From NCBI GenBank assembly GCA_905236535.1, contig CAJOQN010000055.1, positions 1-34,481 of the forward strand: DNA of 34,481 nucleotides, in the 5' to 3' direction. Under the pieces are notes generated by a model. It saw nothing but the letters and a program-made list of their open reading frames with translations. It was not told the DNA's origin and did not search any database. Of this stretch, positions 16,405-24,376 are shown one piece after another. Source of the DNA: an uncultured Bacilli bacterium. GTDB taxonomy: Bacteria; Bacillota_I; Bacilli_A; RFN20; CAG-826. The position numbers and the translations under genes were made by a program. Within the stretch, counting starts at the first letter, position 1. Every line of letters starts with the position of its first letter.

Positions 16405-17690
16405 TATTTATTTCCTTCAGCTTCTTTGATAAGCCTATCGGTGATTTTTTGACATCTACGATAAATGTTTTCAACATTCTCGCCAACAAAGAATTTGCCG
16501 TTCAAATATAAAATCTTGCCATTAATCATCGTCATTTTGACATTTTCTTTGCTTCCGGAATAGACAAGATTCTTAACGATGTTATGGATTGGTTGCATAT
16601 TTGGTCGATGTAAATCAATCATGATGATATCCGCATATTTTCCAACTTCTAAGACATCGGAATCCTTTAAATTCATCGCGTGGGCTCCACCTAGGGTCGC
16701 CATCTTTAAAACTTCTTCGGCTGGAGTAACGCTTGGATCTTTATATTTCAATTTGCTTAAATTAGCGACAAGCATCATTTCTTTAAACATATCAAGGCAA
16801 TTATTTGAGGCTGGTCCGTCGGTTCCAATCGCGATTTCAATGCCATATTTTCTTATCTTTTCAATATCTGCGACTCCACTTGCAAGTTTTGAGTTACTAC
16901 CTGGATTAGTGACAATGATAAGATTGTTTTCTTTGAATAATTTTAAATCTTCATCGCTCATCCACACACAGTGGAAGGCTCCACCTCCGTATTCATAAAC
17001 ACCTTGCTTAATTAAAAATTTAACAGGGTCAATCCCTCTTCTATTTAAACAATCTTTAACTTCACTTTCAGTTTCCGCTAAATGGGTAAAGAATGGAGCT
17101 TTATATTCATGAACTAGTTCATTCATGACATTTAATTCTGATTCACTAACCGTATATTCAGCGTGAACTCCAAAACAATAATGAACTAATGAATCTTTGT
17201 TAGTGAAGCAATCTTCATACATCTTTTTTAAATCATCTTTAGTTAAATATGAGGTGTATGTTGCTAACACCAAAGCTCTCATCCCAATATCTTTTGCGGC
17301 TTTCATAATTGAAAGAGGGAAATAATATTGATCGAAGCAAGCCCCTATACCTGAAGTTAGATATTCTAAAAACGCTAATTTGGAAAGTTCATAAACATCA
17401 TCTGGGGTTAAATGTTGTTCGGCTGGAATGCAGTATTTGAACAACCAATCTTGAAGAGACATATCATCAGCGTGGCTTCTTAAGAAAACCATCGCACTAT
17501 GGGTATGGGCATTTTTAAAAGTAGGCATCAATAAGTTGCCTTTTCCATTGATGATTTTGTCATATTTAACATTTCTGTTGGCTTTTGGACCGATATAAGA
17601 AATACGTTTGTTAGTGACCACTAAATCGCCTAAAAAGATGGGTTCACCGGTCATTTTTAAAATGTTTACATTGTGAAAAAGTGTTTTCAT
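16404..17690 (-). CDS. Amidohydrolase, S-adenosylhomocysteine/methylthioadenosine deaminase type
   Basis: The 428-residue protein is an ATZ/TRZ-type amidohydrolase. The zinc ligands are visible: AHTHS (His62, His64), HAEYT (His176), THLAE (His203) and GTDGPASNN (Asp291). These extended motifs match the SAH/MTA deaminase group, which converts adenosine moieties to inosine in S-adenosylhomocysteine or methylthioadenosine; related chlorohydrolase and guanine-deaminase-like enzymes are the alternatives. It would act in the cytoplasm in recycling of SAM by-products, such as those of RsmI-type methyltransferases. The ATG at 17690 has no Shine-Dalgarno and lies close behind weak -10-like sequences (TATGAT, TACACT). 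The flavoprotein gene follows with a one-base overlap. The family is certain; substrate specificity is a reasonable guess. Confidence 0.85.
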   Translation of the reverse strand: MKTLFHNVNILKMTGEPIFLGDLVVTNKRISYIGPKANRNVKYDKIINGKGNLLMPTFKNAHTHSAMVFLRSHADDMSLQDWLFKYCIPAEQHLTPDDVYELSKLAFLEYLTSGIGACFDQYYFPLSIMKAAKDIGMRALVLATYTSYLTKDDLKKMYEDCFTNKDSLVHYCFGVHAEYTVSESELNVMNELVHEYKAPFFTHLAETESEVKDCLNRRGIDPVKFLIKQGVYEYGGGAFHCVWMSDEDLKLFKENNLIIVTNPGSNSKLASGVADIEKIRKYGIEIAIGTDGPASNNCLDMFKEMMLVANLSKLKYKDPSVTPAEEVLKMATLGGAHAMNLKDSDVLEVGKYADIIMIDLHRPNMQPIHNIVKNLVYSGSKENVKMTMINGKILYLNGKFFVGENVENIYRRCQKITDRLIKEAEGNK

Positions 17691-17765
17691 AACGAAAATA
17701 GTGTATCATAGTTTTAAAGATTTTGAGATTTTTGTTTATATTTTTTTAAGAAAGGGAATGTTTAT

Positions 17766-18677
17766 ATGAAACATTTAATTATCCTAAATGGCAAAGCTGG
17801 AGAAGGTAGAGCCGAAGAAAAAAACGAATCCATAAGAAAAGCATTTAGTAATTTGGATTCAGAAATCCACACCACAATTGCTCCAAAAGAAGCCACCGAA
17901 TTTGTCAAAAATTATTTAAACACTCACAAAGATGAAAAAGTTAGAGTCTACGCTTGTGGCGGAGACGGCACAATCTTTGAAGTCGCTAATGGTTTAGTGG
18001 GCTTCAATAACGCCGAATTGGCCATTTATCCAATCGGAACAGGCAATGATTTTGTCAAATATTATGGCGGAGCTGAAAGATTCTTAGATTTAGAAAAATT
18101 AATTAAGGCTGAAGCCAAACAAATCGACCTCTCAAAGATTAGTGGTCCATCTCTTGATGAACCAATCTATTCCATCAATGTTATCAACTTTGGTTTTGAC
18201 GCGATTGTTGGAGCGGTTGGAAATAAATATAAGGATCAAGGAAAGAAAGATCCATATGGAAAAGCGATTAAAGTAGCGATTATGAAGGGCAGATTCAACA
18301 AGATTAAAGTAACCGCGGATGGTGAAGCTTTAAATAAAAAGAGTTTGCTCTTATGCACGATTGCTCAAGGTCGTTTTGTTGGTGGCAAATTCATGTGTGC
18401 CCCACATTCCATCAATGATGACGGACTTATCGATGTCTGCTTATTAAGAACAAGATCATTATTCGCTTTTTTAGGTATTCTTACTCCATATACCGAAGGG
18501 AAACATTTAGATACTCCTAAACATCGAAAAACCTTGGAATATCGCCAAGCTAAAACCATCACAATCGACGCTCCAAAAGATATCGATGTCTGTGTTGATG
18601 GTGAAATGATTGTGGGTTCTCACTTCGATGTCGAAGTCGTCCCAGGCGCGATTAAACTTGCAATCCCTGAAGAATAA
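17766..18677 (+). CDS. YegS/DagK-family diacylglycerol kinase
   Basis: The 303-residue protein shows the lipid-kinase motifs: NGKAGEGRA at the N-terminus, the catalytic GGDGT loop (65-69), YPIGTGNDF (88-96) and a C-terminal VDGEMI. This family includes DgkB, which phosphorylates diacylglycerol to phosphatidate in Gram-positive bacteria and recycles diacylglycerol left from lipoteichoic-acid synthesis; other members act on other lipids. AAGGGA lies 8 bases before the ATG. The PlsC acyltransferase gene follows after 17 bases on the same strand, so the pair probably feeds one phosphatidate pool. It is divergent from the deaminase across a 75-bp gap. No defect is visible. Confidence 0.93.
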   Translation: MKHLIILNGKAGEGRAEEKNESIRKAFSNLDSEIHTTIAPKEATEFVKNYLNTHKDEKVRVYACGGDGTIFEVANGLVGFNNAELAIYPIGTGNDFVKYYGGAERFLDLEKLIKAEAKQIDLSKISGPSLDEPIYSINVINFGFDAIVGAVGNKYKDQGKKDPYGKAIKVAIMKGRFNKIKVTADGEALNKKSLLLCTIAQGRFVGGKFMCAPHSINDDGLIDVCLLRTRSLFAFLGILTPYTEGKHLDTPKHRKTLEYRQAKTITIDAPKDIDVCVDGEMIVGSHFDVEVVPGAIKLAIPEE

Positions 18678-18694
18678 AATAATAGGAATAAAAC

Positions 18695-19582
18695 ATGATA
18701 TTTTATATTTCAATGTTGGTGATGGGCGTGGCTTTAGCCACGACAGGTGTCCTAACTTTCTGGCAGCCCCATGTTTGGTATGAATGGATTTATCGTCTTA
18801 TTCTTCTTTTCTTAGGGGGCTACTTTGGGATGATGGCTCTTTGGCTTATCACCATGGGAATCATGACCCTCTTCATTAAAAAGGTTCCTCACACCAAGCA
18901 AAGCAAATGGGCGATGTTCTGGTTGGAACAAGGACATGACTGCATGCTTGCCATCGCTATGGTAAGAACAAAGATTAACGGATTAAAGAAGCTCCATGTC
19001 GGAGAAAAACAAAAATTCCTCTTAGTGTGTAATCATCGTTCAATCTATGATTCGATGGTCATGACCTCAAATCTTAAATATTTAAAGATTTCTTGGATTA
19101 CTAAAGCCTCAAATTATCGTGTCCCATTCTTTGGAAGATTCTGCTATGCGGCATGTTTCTATCCAATTGTGAAGACCGACCATCTTCAATCATTAGAATC
19201 ATTTAAATACGCTTCTGATTTAATTGCGTCCGGGGAAGCGAATGTTGGGGTTTTCCCTGAAGGTAAAAGGCAACAAGATGATTATCTTATCGACTTCCAT
19301 GAGGGAGTCTTCAATATCGCCTTACGAGCGAAATGCCCAATCGTCATCGCCACTTCCGATGGAAGTGATCAAGTCCATAGAAACTGGCCATTCAAACCTA
19401 CAACCATAACGATTGATATCCTTGGAGTTGTTCCTTATGAAGAACTTGAAGGACAAACCGCAAAAGCGATTTCCGATCGTGTTCACACGATTATGAAAGA
19501 GCATCTTGAAGTCATCGATGTCATGAGATTTGAAAGAAGAACTCGTCGATACAAGAAGAAACACGCGAATGATATGCAATAA
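18695..19582 (+). CDS. PlsC-type 1-acylglycerol-3-phosphate acyltransferase
   Basis: The 295-residue protein has two hydrophobic segments at the N-terminus (about 3-22 and 32-60), then the acyltransferase domain with block I NHRSIYD (113-119; His114 and Asp119 form the HX4D charge relay), block II around KASNYRVPFFGRF, and block III FPEGKR (187-192). In most family members block III is FPEGTR; Thr is replaced by Lys here, which is tolerated in some groups. It should transfer an acyl chain to lysophosphatidate at the membrane surface. AGGAA precedes the ATG by six bases. The gene is the second of a two-gene unit with the lipid kinase, and a strong terminator overlaps its stop codon. The two long N-terminal helices make it longer than the shortest PlsC proteins. 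Confidence 0.92.
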   Translation: MIFYISMLVMGVALATTGVLTFWQPHVWYEWIYRLILLFLGGYFGMMALWLITMGIMTLFIKKVPHTKQSKWAMFWLEQGHDCMLAIAMVRTKINGLKKLHVGEKQKFLLVCNHRSIYDSMVMTSNLKYLKISWITKASNYRVPFFGRFCYAACFYPIVKTDHLQSLESFKYASDLIASGEANVGVFPEGKRQQDDYLIDFHEGVFNIALRAKCPIVIATSDGSDQVHRNWPFKPTTITIDILGVVPYEELEGQTAKAISDRVHTIMKEHLEVIDVMRFERRTRRYKKKHANDMQ

Positions 19583-19605
19583 AAACGCGTAAATCGCGTT
19601 TTTTT
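19581..19605 (+). terminator. Rho-independent terminator of the lipid kinase/plsC unit
   Basis: A 9-bp stem AAAAACGCG/CGCGTTTTT (19581-19589 with 19595-19603) with a 5-base loop ends in T residues to 19605. It begins within the stop codon of the acyltransferase gene. Confidence 0.92.
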
Positions 19606-19618
19606 CTTTAAGTTTCTA

Positions 19619-19646
19619 ACGACAATTTTATAAAATAATGTACAAT
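19619..19646 (+). promoter_or_regulatory. Probable promoter of the TrkA-C membrane protein gene
   Basis: TACAAT (19641-19646, 5 of 6 to consensus) is preceded at 16 bases by ACGACA (19619-19624, 4 of 6). The expected leader is about 8 bases plus the weak ribosome site AGGA before the ATG at 19661. Confidence 0.45.
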
Positions 19647-19660
19647 AAAACAGGAAATAT

Positions 19661-20677
19661 ATGAATCTTTGGTTAGCTATATCACTTATCCTCGGGGTTG
19701 TCTCCGTCTACATGTTCACTGTTGAAATCTATTCAGTGGCCTTTAAGCTTACTGGTTTAGCCACGAGTAAGATTAAATTTCAAGTCGCCTCTTTATTTAC
19801 CAGTACGGGTTATACGACCGCTGAAAGTGAGCTTATCACCAACGATGACAGAAGAAGAAAAATTGCCGTAGCCTGTACCTATACAGGACACGTCTTCTCC
19901 GTCATTATCATGGGCTTAGTTATCAACGTCTTCTTCTCCATTGGTCTTTATATCAATGATGGAACACTCACCATTAATTTCTCCGATTGGCGTTTTATCA
20001 TCTTTATGATTACGCTCGCAATTTTCCTTTTTGTGCTCCTTCTTAAAATTCCTGCAATCAATAAACGTTTTCAAAGATTATTAGAGAAAATCGCTATCAA
20101 TTCCTCAAGAAAAAGTAGAAAAACGAATATTATTACTGTTTTAGATATGTATGGAAAAAACGCTATCGCGGAAGTTGTTTTGAACAACATTCCTGATTTC
20201 GCCAAGGATGTTCCACTCTTCCAAATGGGCTTAACAAAGAAGTTTTCTATTAATGTTCTTTCAATTAGAAGAGGGGTTCGCATTATCGATGTCAGCAAAG
20301 ACACAATGTTTAAAAAAGGTGATATTCTTGTCATCTATGGCCTAATCAATGACATTAAAGTGGCCTTTGTTGATTCTATCGATAAGAACCAAAAAGAAAT
20401 AATCACTGATAGAACAAACGAAATCGCATTAGTGAATAACTATGGGACAAATGCTCTTGTTGAAGTCTTTATCGATGAAGTTCCAAAAGAACTTGAAAAC
20501 ACCAAGATTAAAGATAGCCATCTCACCGATCGCTATAACATCACTCTCGCTATTATTAAAAGAAAAGATGAATATCTTTATGTTAATAAAGACACCATCA
20601 TTGAAAAGGGTGATACCTTAACCCTCTTCGGTCCATATAAAAATATTAAATTATTATTCCAAAACGAAGAAAAATAA
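19661..20677 (+). CDS. Membrane protein with two tandem TrkA-C (RCK_C) domains
   Basis: The 338-residue protein has three membrane helices (about 3-25, 72-97 and 110-130). Between the first and second lies LFTSTGYTTAESELI (45-59), a conserved segment of this family that looks like a potassium-channel or Trk pore loop, then an Arg-rich DDRRRK stretch. The cytoplasmic part holds two RCK_C domains (about 157-237 and 253-334). They are internal repeats: YGKNAIAEVVLNNIP matches YGTNALVEVFIDEVP, and each ends with a xxKGD(I/T)L motif. RCK_C domains gate ion channels and transporters by binding ligands, in some Gram-positive proteins cyclic di-AMP. A role in potassium or proton balance is inference. 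The gene is a single unit with a promoter and a bidirectional terminator. Confidence 0.8.
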   Translation: MNLWLAISLILGVVSVYMFTVEIYSVAFKLTGLATSKIKFQVASLFTSTGYTTAESELITNDDRRRKIAVACTYTGHVFSVIIMGLVINVFFSIGLYINDGTLTINFSDWRFIIFMITLAIFLFVLLLKIPAINKRFQRLLEKIAINSSRKSRKTNIITVLDMYGKNAIAEVVLNNIPDFAKDVPLFQMGLTKKFSINVLSIRRGVRIIDVSKDTMFKKGDILVIYGLINDIKVAFVDSIDKNQKEIITDRTNEIALVNNYGTNALVEVFIDEVPKELENTKIKDSHLTDRYNITLAIIKRKDEYLYVNKDTIIEKGDTLTLFGPYKNIKLLFQNEEK

Positions 20678-20709
20678 AAAGAGAAGATTGTTGTTTCTTC
20701 TCTTTTTTT
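20676..20709. terminator. Bidirectional rho-independent terminator
   Basis: A 12-bp stem AAAAAGAGAAGA/TCTTCTCTTTTT (20676-20687 with 20696-20707) with an 8-base loop is followed by T residues on the + strand and by TTTTTATTTT on the - strand. It lies between the stops of the TrkA-C gene and the convergent ABC permease gene and can serve both. Confidence 0.85.
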
Positions 20710-20718
20710 AATCATAGA

Positions 20719-21702
20719 TTAAAGCGGCAAATCTTTTTTGACGAATCGTCTTCCACCGATATAGGCAAAGACCACACCGATGACCAGTAAAATAGCAAGT
20801 TCCCAAATCCAATTGAAACTAATCGTGACATCTAAGCCTTCGATAGCTTTAGCAAAGTTGGACATTGAAGTGTTGTCCACTAAAGTGAAAATGCTGAGGT
20901 AATTGAAGAAGCCCATGGCTTTAACACCCACTCCAACCGCGACAAAGACTTCATTACCAAATAAGCCTAAGATACAACAAAGAAATGATAAGATACATGC
21001 ACCACCACCAACAGCAATGCTGTTAGAAGATTTATTAAAGAAAGCACTGGCGCCAAAACAAATACCAGCTAAGGCAAAGATGGCGAGGAACGAACCTAAA
21101 CAGAATAACAGAGTGGTAATTGGACTATAAGTGGCAATGACATCAGGATTGCTAGTTTTATTAATTAAGAAAGCCATAAATTCCGACAAAACAGCAGATA
21201 CAGTAATGGCGAGATACATTCCCACGATGGTGGTTAATAAGAAGATATATTGAGTTCTAACAACAGTCTTTCTATTTGTAGGAGTAGATAAGATGTAAGC
21301 CATCGAACCATCGTTGACTTGGGCCGCTAATAAGCGGTTCGCGGCAATCATCACAAAGACCATTGGTAAAAGAACTCCAGCAATCTTATAAACCAATTCG
21401 TTAAGAATGCTATTTAAGTCGATTTGGGACATGACTTGAATTCTATTCAAAGAGAAGCCCATTTTTTCTAAAAATCCCAAGATTTTAAGCCAGGATAAGT
21501 CTTCATCTTGAACATATGTAGAAACGGAATCCATGTCGATATTTGTGAAGATATTTTTAGAACCGATAGCGATATTGATAACGATGAAAATTAAAGCGGA
21601 ACCTATGGTCATAGCGATCCATAGACTTAATAAAGATTTAAAAGATTGCTTAAAAAGCGGGGCGCTTATAAATTTATTTTTCTTCGGTGCTTGTTCTTTC
21701 AT
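20719..21702 (-). CDS. ABC-2-type transporter permease
   Basis: The start is the ATG at 21702 (327 residues); the GGAGGA at 21710-21715 sits 7 bases upstream, and the in-frame TTG at 21717 overlaps that site. About six membrane helices are visible, the first near 27-52, with a large loop before the second. The loop DGSMAYILSTPTNRKTVVRTQ is the cytoplasmic coupling segment typical of ABC-2 permeases, in which the permease is the last gene behind its ATPases. The 5' end overlaps the 3' end of the upstream ATPase gene by 29 bases. It should form the membrane channel of an exporter driven by the two ATPases at 21674 and 22606. The cargo is unknown: bacteriocin resistance, lipid or polymer export are all possible. 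Confidence 0.9.
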   Translation of the reverse strand: MKEQAPKKNKFISAPLFKQSFKSLLSLWIAMTIGSALIFIVINIAIGSKNIFTNIDMDSVSTYVQDEDLSWLKILGFLEKMGFSLNRIQVMSQIDLNSILNELVYKIAGVLLPMVFVMIAANRLLAAQVNDGSMAYILSTPTNRKTVVRTQYIFLLTTIVGMYLAITVSAVLSEFMAFLINKTSNPDVIATYSPITTLLFCLGSFLAIFALAGICFGASAFFNKSSNSIAVGGGACILSFLCCILGLFGNEVFVAVGVGVKAMGFFNYLSIFTLVDNTSMSNFAKAIEGLDVTISFNWIWELAILLVIGVVFAYIGGRRFVKKDLPL

Positions 21703-22609
21703 TTTGTTTTCCTCCAATATCGTTCATAAAATATTCTTCTAATGTATGTTTTCTCTCGCTTAATGATTTAATGTCGCGATTTCTAAATTCTTTAACCGCA
21801 TCATTAATCTTAGAAAGTTCCACTCTAATGGTTAGGCAACGATTACGGTCATCTTTTTCTAAAACCTCCATCGTTGAGGTATTAATACTTTGATAGTCTT
21901 CATCATTGCTGAAGGTGATGACATAATCGCGATATGGAAGATTTCTCATCTTTTCCATATCAATGACATCTATAAGATGTCCATCTTTAATAAATCCAAC
22001 ATAATCGCATGTTTCTTCAAGTTCATCAAACATGTGGTTTGACATGATGATGGTCGCCCCTCTAGCTTTTTCCGCTTTGATGATGTTGACAAAAACATCG
22101 CGCATCAAAGGATCTAAACCAGTAGTAGGTTCATCTAAAATAATAATTTCAGGGGAGTGCATGAAAGCCGCGACCAATGCGGTCTTTTGTTTCATTCCCT
22201 TGCTCATTCTTCGAAGATTGGCGGTGGGGTCAAGTTGTAAGGCATTAATAATCGCTTCAGCCCGAGACATATCTTTTAAGCCCACGCCTTCAGCTTGAAT
22301 CTTTAAGAATTCACTTCCGCTTTCCACTTGTGGAAAAGCAATTTCTCCTGGAACATAACCAATATATTTTTTAATCTCATCAGCGTTCTTCCAAGCATCT
22401 AATCCTTTAACAGTGACGCTTCCTTTATCAGGTTTAATAAAGCCCATAATGTTTCTAAGGGTTGTTGTCTTTCCACTTCCGTTCGTGCCGCAGTATCCAA
22501 AAACTACACCTTTTGGAACATCAAAAGAGATATCAAAGATGCCACGACCATGGCCATAGTCTTTAGTCAAATGCTTAACGGAGATGACAATATCGTTTTT
22601 ATCAATCAT
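21674..22609 (-). CDS. ABC transporter ATP-binding protein (first of a tandem pair by permease)
   Basis: The 311-residue ATPase has Walker A GTNGSGKTT (41-49), the signature MSKGMKQK (135-142), Walker B IIILDEPTTGLD (155-166) and the H-loop in SNHMF. The MSKGM form of the LSGGQ signature is usual in ABC-2-type exporters and is not a defect. The C-terminal 90 residues are an accessory domain. GGAGG lies 7 bases before the ATG, which overlaps the TGA of the upstream ATPase gene by 4 bases. The two ATPases share the N-terminal pattern LTKDYGxGRGxFDIS and arose by gene duplication; they probably form a heterodimer with the single permease. Cytoplasmic face of the membrane. Confidence 0.93.
   Translation of the reverse strand: MIDKNDIVISVKHLTKDYGHGRGIFDISFDVPKGVVFGYCGTNGSGKTTTLRNIMGFIKPDKGSVTVKGLDAWKNADEIKKYIGYVPGEIAFPQVESGSEFLKIQAEGVGLKDMSRAEAIINALQLDPTANLRRMSKGMKQKTALVAAFMHSPEIIILDEPTTGLDPLMRDVFVNIIKAEKARGATIIMSNHMFDELEETCDYVGFIKDGHLIDVIDMEKMRNLPYRDYVITFSNDEDYQSINTSTMEVLEKDDRNRCLTIRVELSKINDAVKEFRNRDIKSLSERKHTLEEYFMNDIGGKQNERTSTEEK
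21710..21715 (-). promoter_or_regulatory. Ribosome binding site that fixes the permease start
   Basis: GGAGGA on the - strand lies 7 bases before the ATG at 21702, inside the coding end of the upstream ATPase gene. It rules out the TTG at 21717. Confidence 0.8.
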
Positions 22610-23586
22610 TGTTGAGCCTCCGTTTCTTTAAATCCTTCTTTCGAATTTCCTTTTACTCCTTCTAGACCACCAAAATCCCGCTCTTCTTTATAAAAGGACA
22701 TGAAATAATCTTGTAAAGTAAATGGTTTCTCTTCAAAGGAAGTGATGACAATGCCTTTTAAAGAGGCAAAGAAGTCGTTATGTCTATCTCTTGGGAAGGA
22801 TATAACGGCGAGCAATAAATCTTCATTGGAATAAGAACAATTAAATTCGGTTTTGCTCAAATATTTATTCATGTTCTCCTTATCTTTGAAATGGAGAATA
22901 TAGGTTCGATCTTGGCCTTTTTTCAAATCTTTAGCGTTAAATGTTGAAACATGTCTTCCATCTTTAATGATAGAAATAACATCGCAAGTTGCATCAATTT
23001 CCGAGAAAATATGGCTGGAAAGAAGGATGGTCTTTCCTCTTTTTTTCTCATCTAAAATAAATTGGATGAAAACCTTTTGCATGATTGGGTCTAAACCTGA
23101 GGTTGGTTCATCTAAAACCAAAACATCAGGGTCATTCATAAAGGCGGTGACCACCGCTAATTTACGTTTATCCCCTAATGACATCTGTTTAACGGGCATA
23201 TGAGGATCAAATTTAAAGAGTTTTAAAAGATAATCTAATCTTTCTTGATTAGCTTCTCCTCTCATCTCCTGCATCATCTTGATAAATCCCATTCCATCAA
23301 GTCCGGCGGGAATCGCGGGTTCGCCTGGAAGATATCCAACTTTTGCTAAAATCTCGTCGGTGTGACCAAAAGAATCAACACCAAAGACTTGAACTTTTCC
23401 AACAGTGGGTTTGGCAAATCCCATGATGTGTCTAATAGTCGTGGATTTACCCGCTCCATTAGGGCCAAGATATCCATAGCATTCGCCCTTATGGATTTTA
23501 ATTGAGATATCAAAAACCCCACGACCATAACCATAGTCTTTAGTGAGATTATCAACGTTAATAATTACTTCTCTTTTATCTTCCAT
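22606..23586 (-). CDS. ABC transporter ATP-binding protein (second of a tandem pair)
   Basis: The 326-residue ATPase shows Walker A GPNGAGKST (41-49), signature MSLGDKRK (135-142), Walker B LVLDEPTSGLD (156-166) and SSHIF for the H-loop. Its closest relative in the window is the ATPase at 21674, with the same opening pattern and the same spacing of motifs. The C-terminal domain ends in a Glu/Lys-rich tail. The ATG at 23586 lies one base after the stop of the upstream lipoprotein gene, without a Shine-Dalgarno, so it is coupled to the lipoprotein. The unit reads lipoprotein, ATPase, ATPase, permease, which suggests that the lipoprotein works with this exporter. All catalytic residues are in place. 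Confidence 0.93.
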   Translation of the reverse strand: MEDKREVIINVDNLTKDYGYGRGVFDISIKIHKGECYGYLGPNGAGKSTTIRHIMGFAKPTVGKVQVFGVDSFGHTDEILAKVGYLPGEPAIPAGLDGMGFIKMMQEMRGEANQERLDYLLKLFKFDPHMPVKQMSLGDKRKLAVVTAFMNDPDVLVLDEPTSGLDPIMQKVFIQFILDEKKRGKTILLSSHIFSEIDATCDVISIIKDGRHVSTFNAKDLKKGQDRTYILHFKDKENMNKYLSKTEFNCSYSNEDLLLAVISFPRDRHNDFFASLKGIVITSFEEKPFTLQDYFMSFYKEERDFGGLEGVKGNSKEGFKETEAQQ

Positions 23587-23587
23587 A

Positions 23588-24364
23588 TTATTTCTTATTT
23601 AAGGTGAGTTTGAGATCATTAAACGCACGATATGATGTAAACATCATTCCAACGTGTTCACCATAGAATGTATCATTGATTTCTTTAACTTCATCTTGAG
23701 TTGGGGCGCTTCCAAGTTCGTGTTTTTCAGTTTCTTGGATAGCGATACTATAATTATCATCTTCATGCTCTGGAAGAGTGATTTGAACATCATATCCATA
23801 CCAATAAAGTTGATAATAAACATCATCCATAGATACTGGAATATAAGCATTAATCGCCCCTTTGGAATATGTCGCATAAATAACACTTTCAATTAGGTCG
23901 TTATTATCTAAAACATTTAAAACATTTTTGGCTTCTTCACTCATTTCTTCTCCAGTCATTTCTTCGTATGATTCCACAAATTTTTGGAGGAGATAAGTAA
24001 ACCCAAAACCGAGAGAAAGTCTTCTTTCTCTAAGCTTGTTATATTCATCGGTGAGTTTGTAATAACCCGAAACCGCAAAATTGCCTTCTTCATCTTTAAA
24101 GAGGTCAAGAATGGAAGACATTTCTTCCATCATTTCCTCTCCTTCTCCTTGAGGGAAAGAGACACTGAAAGAAACAACCATCTTTTTATAATCAACAAGG
24201 TCTGGATTATCCGAATAATCCTCATTCGAGAGATTTAGAAAAAGACCAAAATGGGTTCCTTTTTCTTTTCCAAGTTGGAATCCATATTTCCCAGCGATAG
24301 AGCTTCCTTGGCAGGCGCACATAAGGGAAACGAGAGTGAGAACAGGCAATACTTTCTTTTGCAT
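23588..24364 (-). CDS. Lipoprotein linked to the ABC transporter
   Basis: The 258-residue product has a lipoprotein signal with the box LMCAC (cleavage before Cys19 is likely). The mature part opens with IAGKYGFQLGKEKGTHFGLFLNL, a pattern I know from small lipoproteins of related uncultured bacteria but cannot tie to a function. It is acidic (GEGEEMMEEM, EEMTGEEMSEEA), mostly strands and helices, with no catalytic motif. AAGGAGG lies 6 bases before the ATG. The ATPase gene follows after one base, so the protein is made in step with the transporter; a role as an external sensor, substrate binder or partner is inference. It also lies only 12 bases behind the polymerase-like gene on the same strand. 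Confidence 0.78.
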   Translation of the reverse strand: MQKKVLPVLTLVSLMCACQGSSIAGKYGFQLGKEKGTHFGLFLNLSNEDYSDNPDLVDYKKMVVSFSVSFPQGEGEEMMEEMSSILDLFKDEEGNFAVSGYYKLTDEYNKLRERRLSLGFGFTYLLQKFVESYEEMTGEEMSEEAKNVLNVLDNNDLIESVIYATYSKGAINAYIPVSMDDVYYQLYWYGYDVQITLPEHEDDNYSIAIQETEKHELGSAPTQDEVKEINDTFYGEHVGMMFTSYRAFNDLKLTLNKK

Positions 24365-24376
24365 AATAAGCCTCCT

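Noticed and set aside
16579-16998. 139-residue reading frame opposite the deaminase gene
   Set aside because: It lies wholly within the strongly conserved amidohydrolase gene on the other strand, has no ribosome site and no recognisable domain; it is a shadow frame.
17691-17765. Clear divergent promoters between the deaminase and lipid kinase genes
   Set aside because: Only weak -10-like sequences (TATGAT and TACACT on -, TATATT on +) without matching -35 elements are present in AT-rich DNA, too weak to list as features.
21715-21717. TTG start for the ABC permease
   Set aside because: It overlaps the GGAGGA ribosome site that serves the ATG at 21702.
21674-23586. Degenerate ABC signature motifs as a sign of inactive ATPases
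   Set aside because: MSKGM and MSLGD are common forms in ABC-2-type exporters, and Walker A, Walker B and H-loop residues are intact in both.
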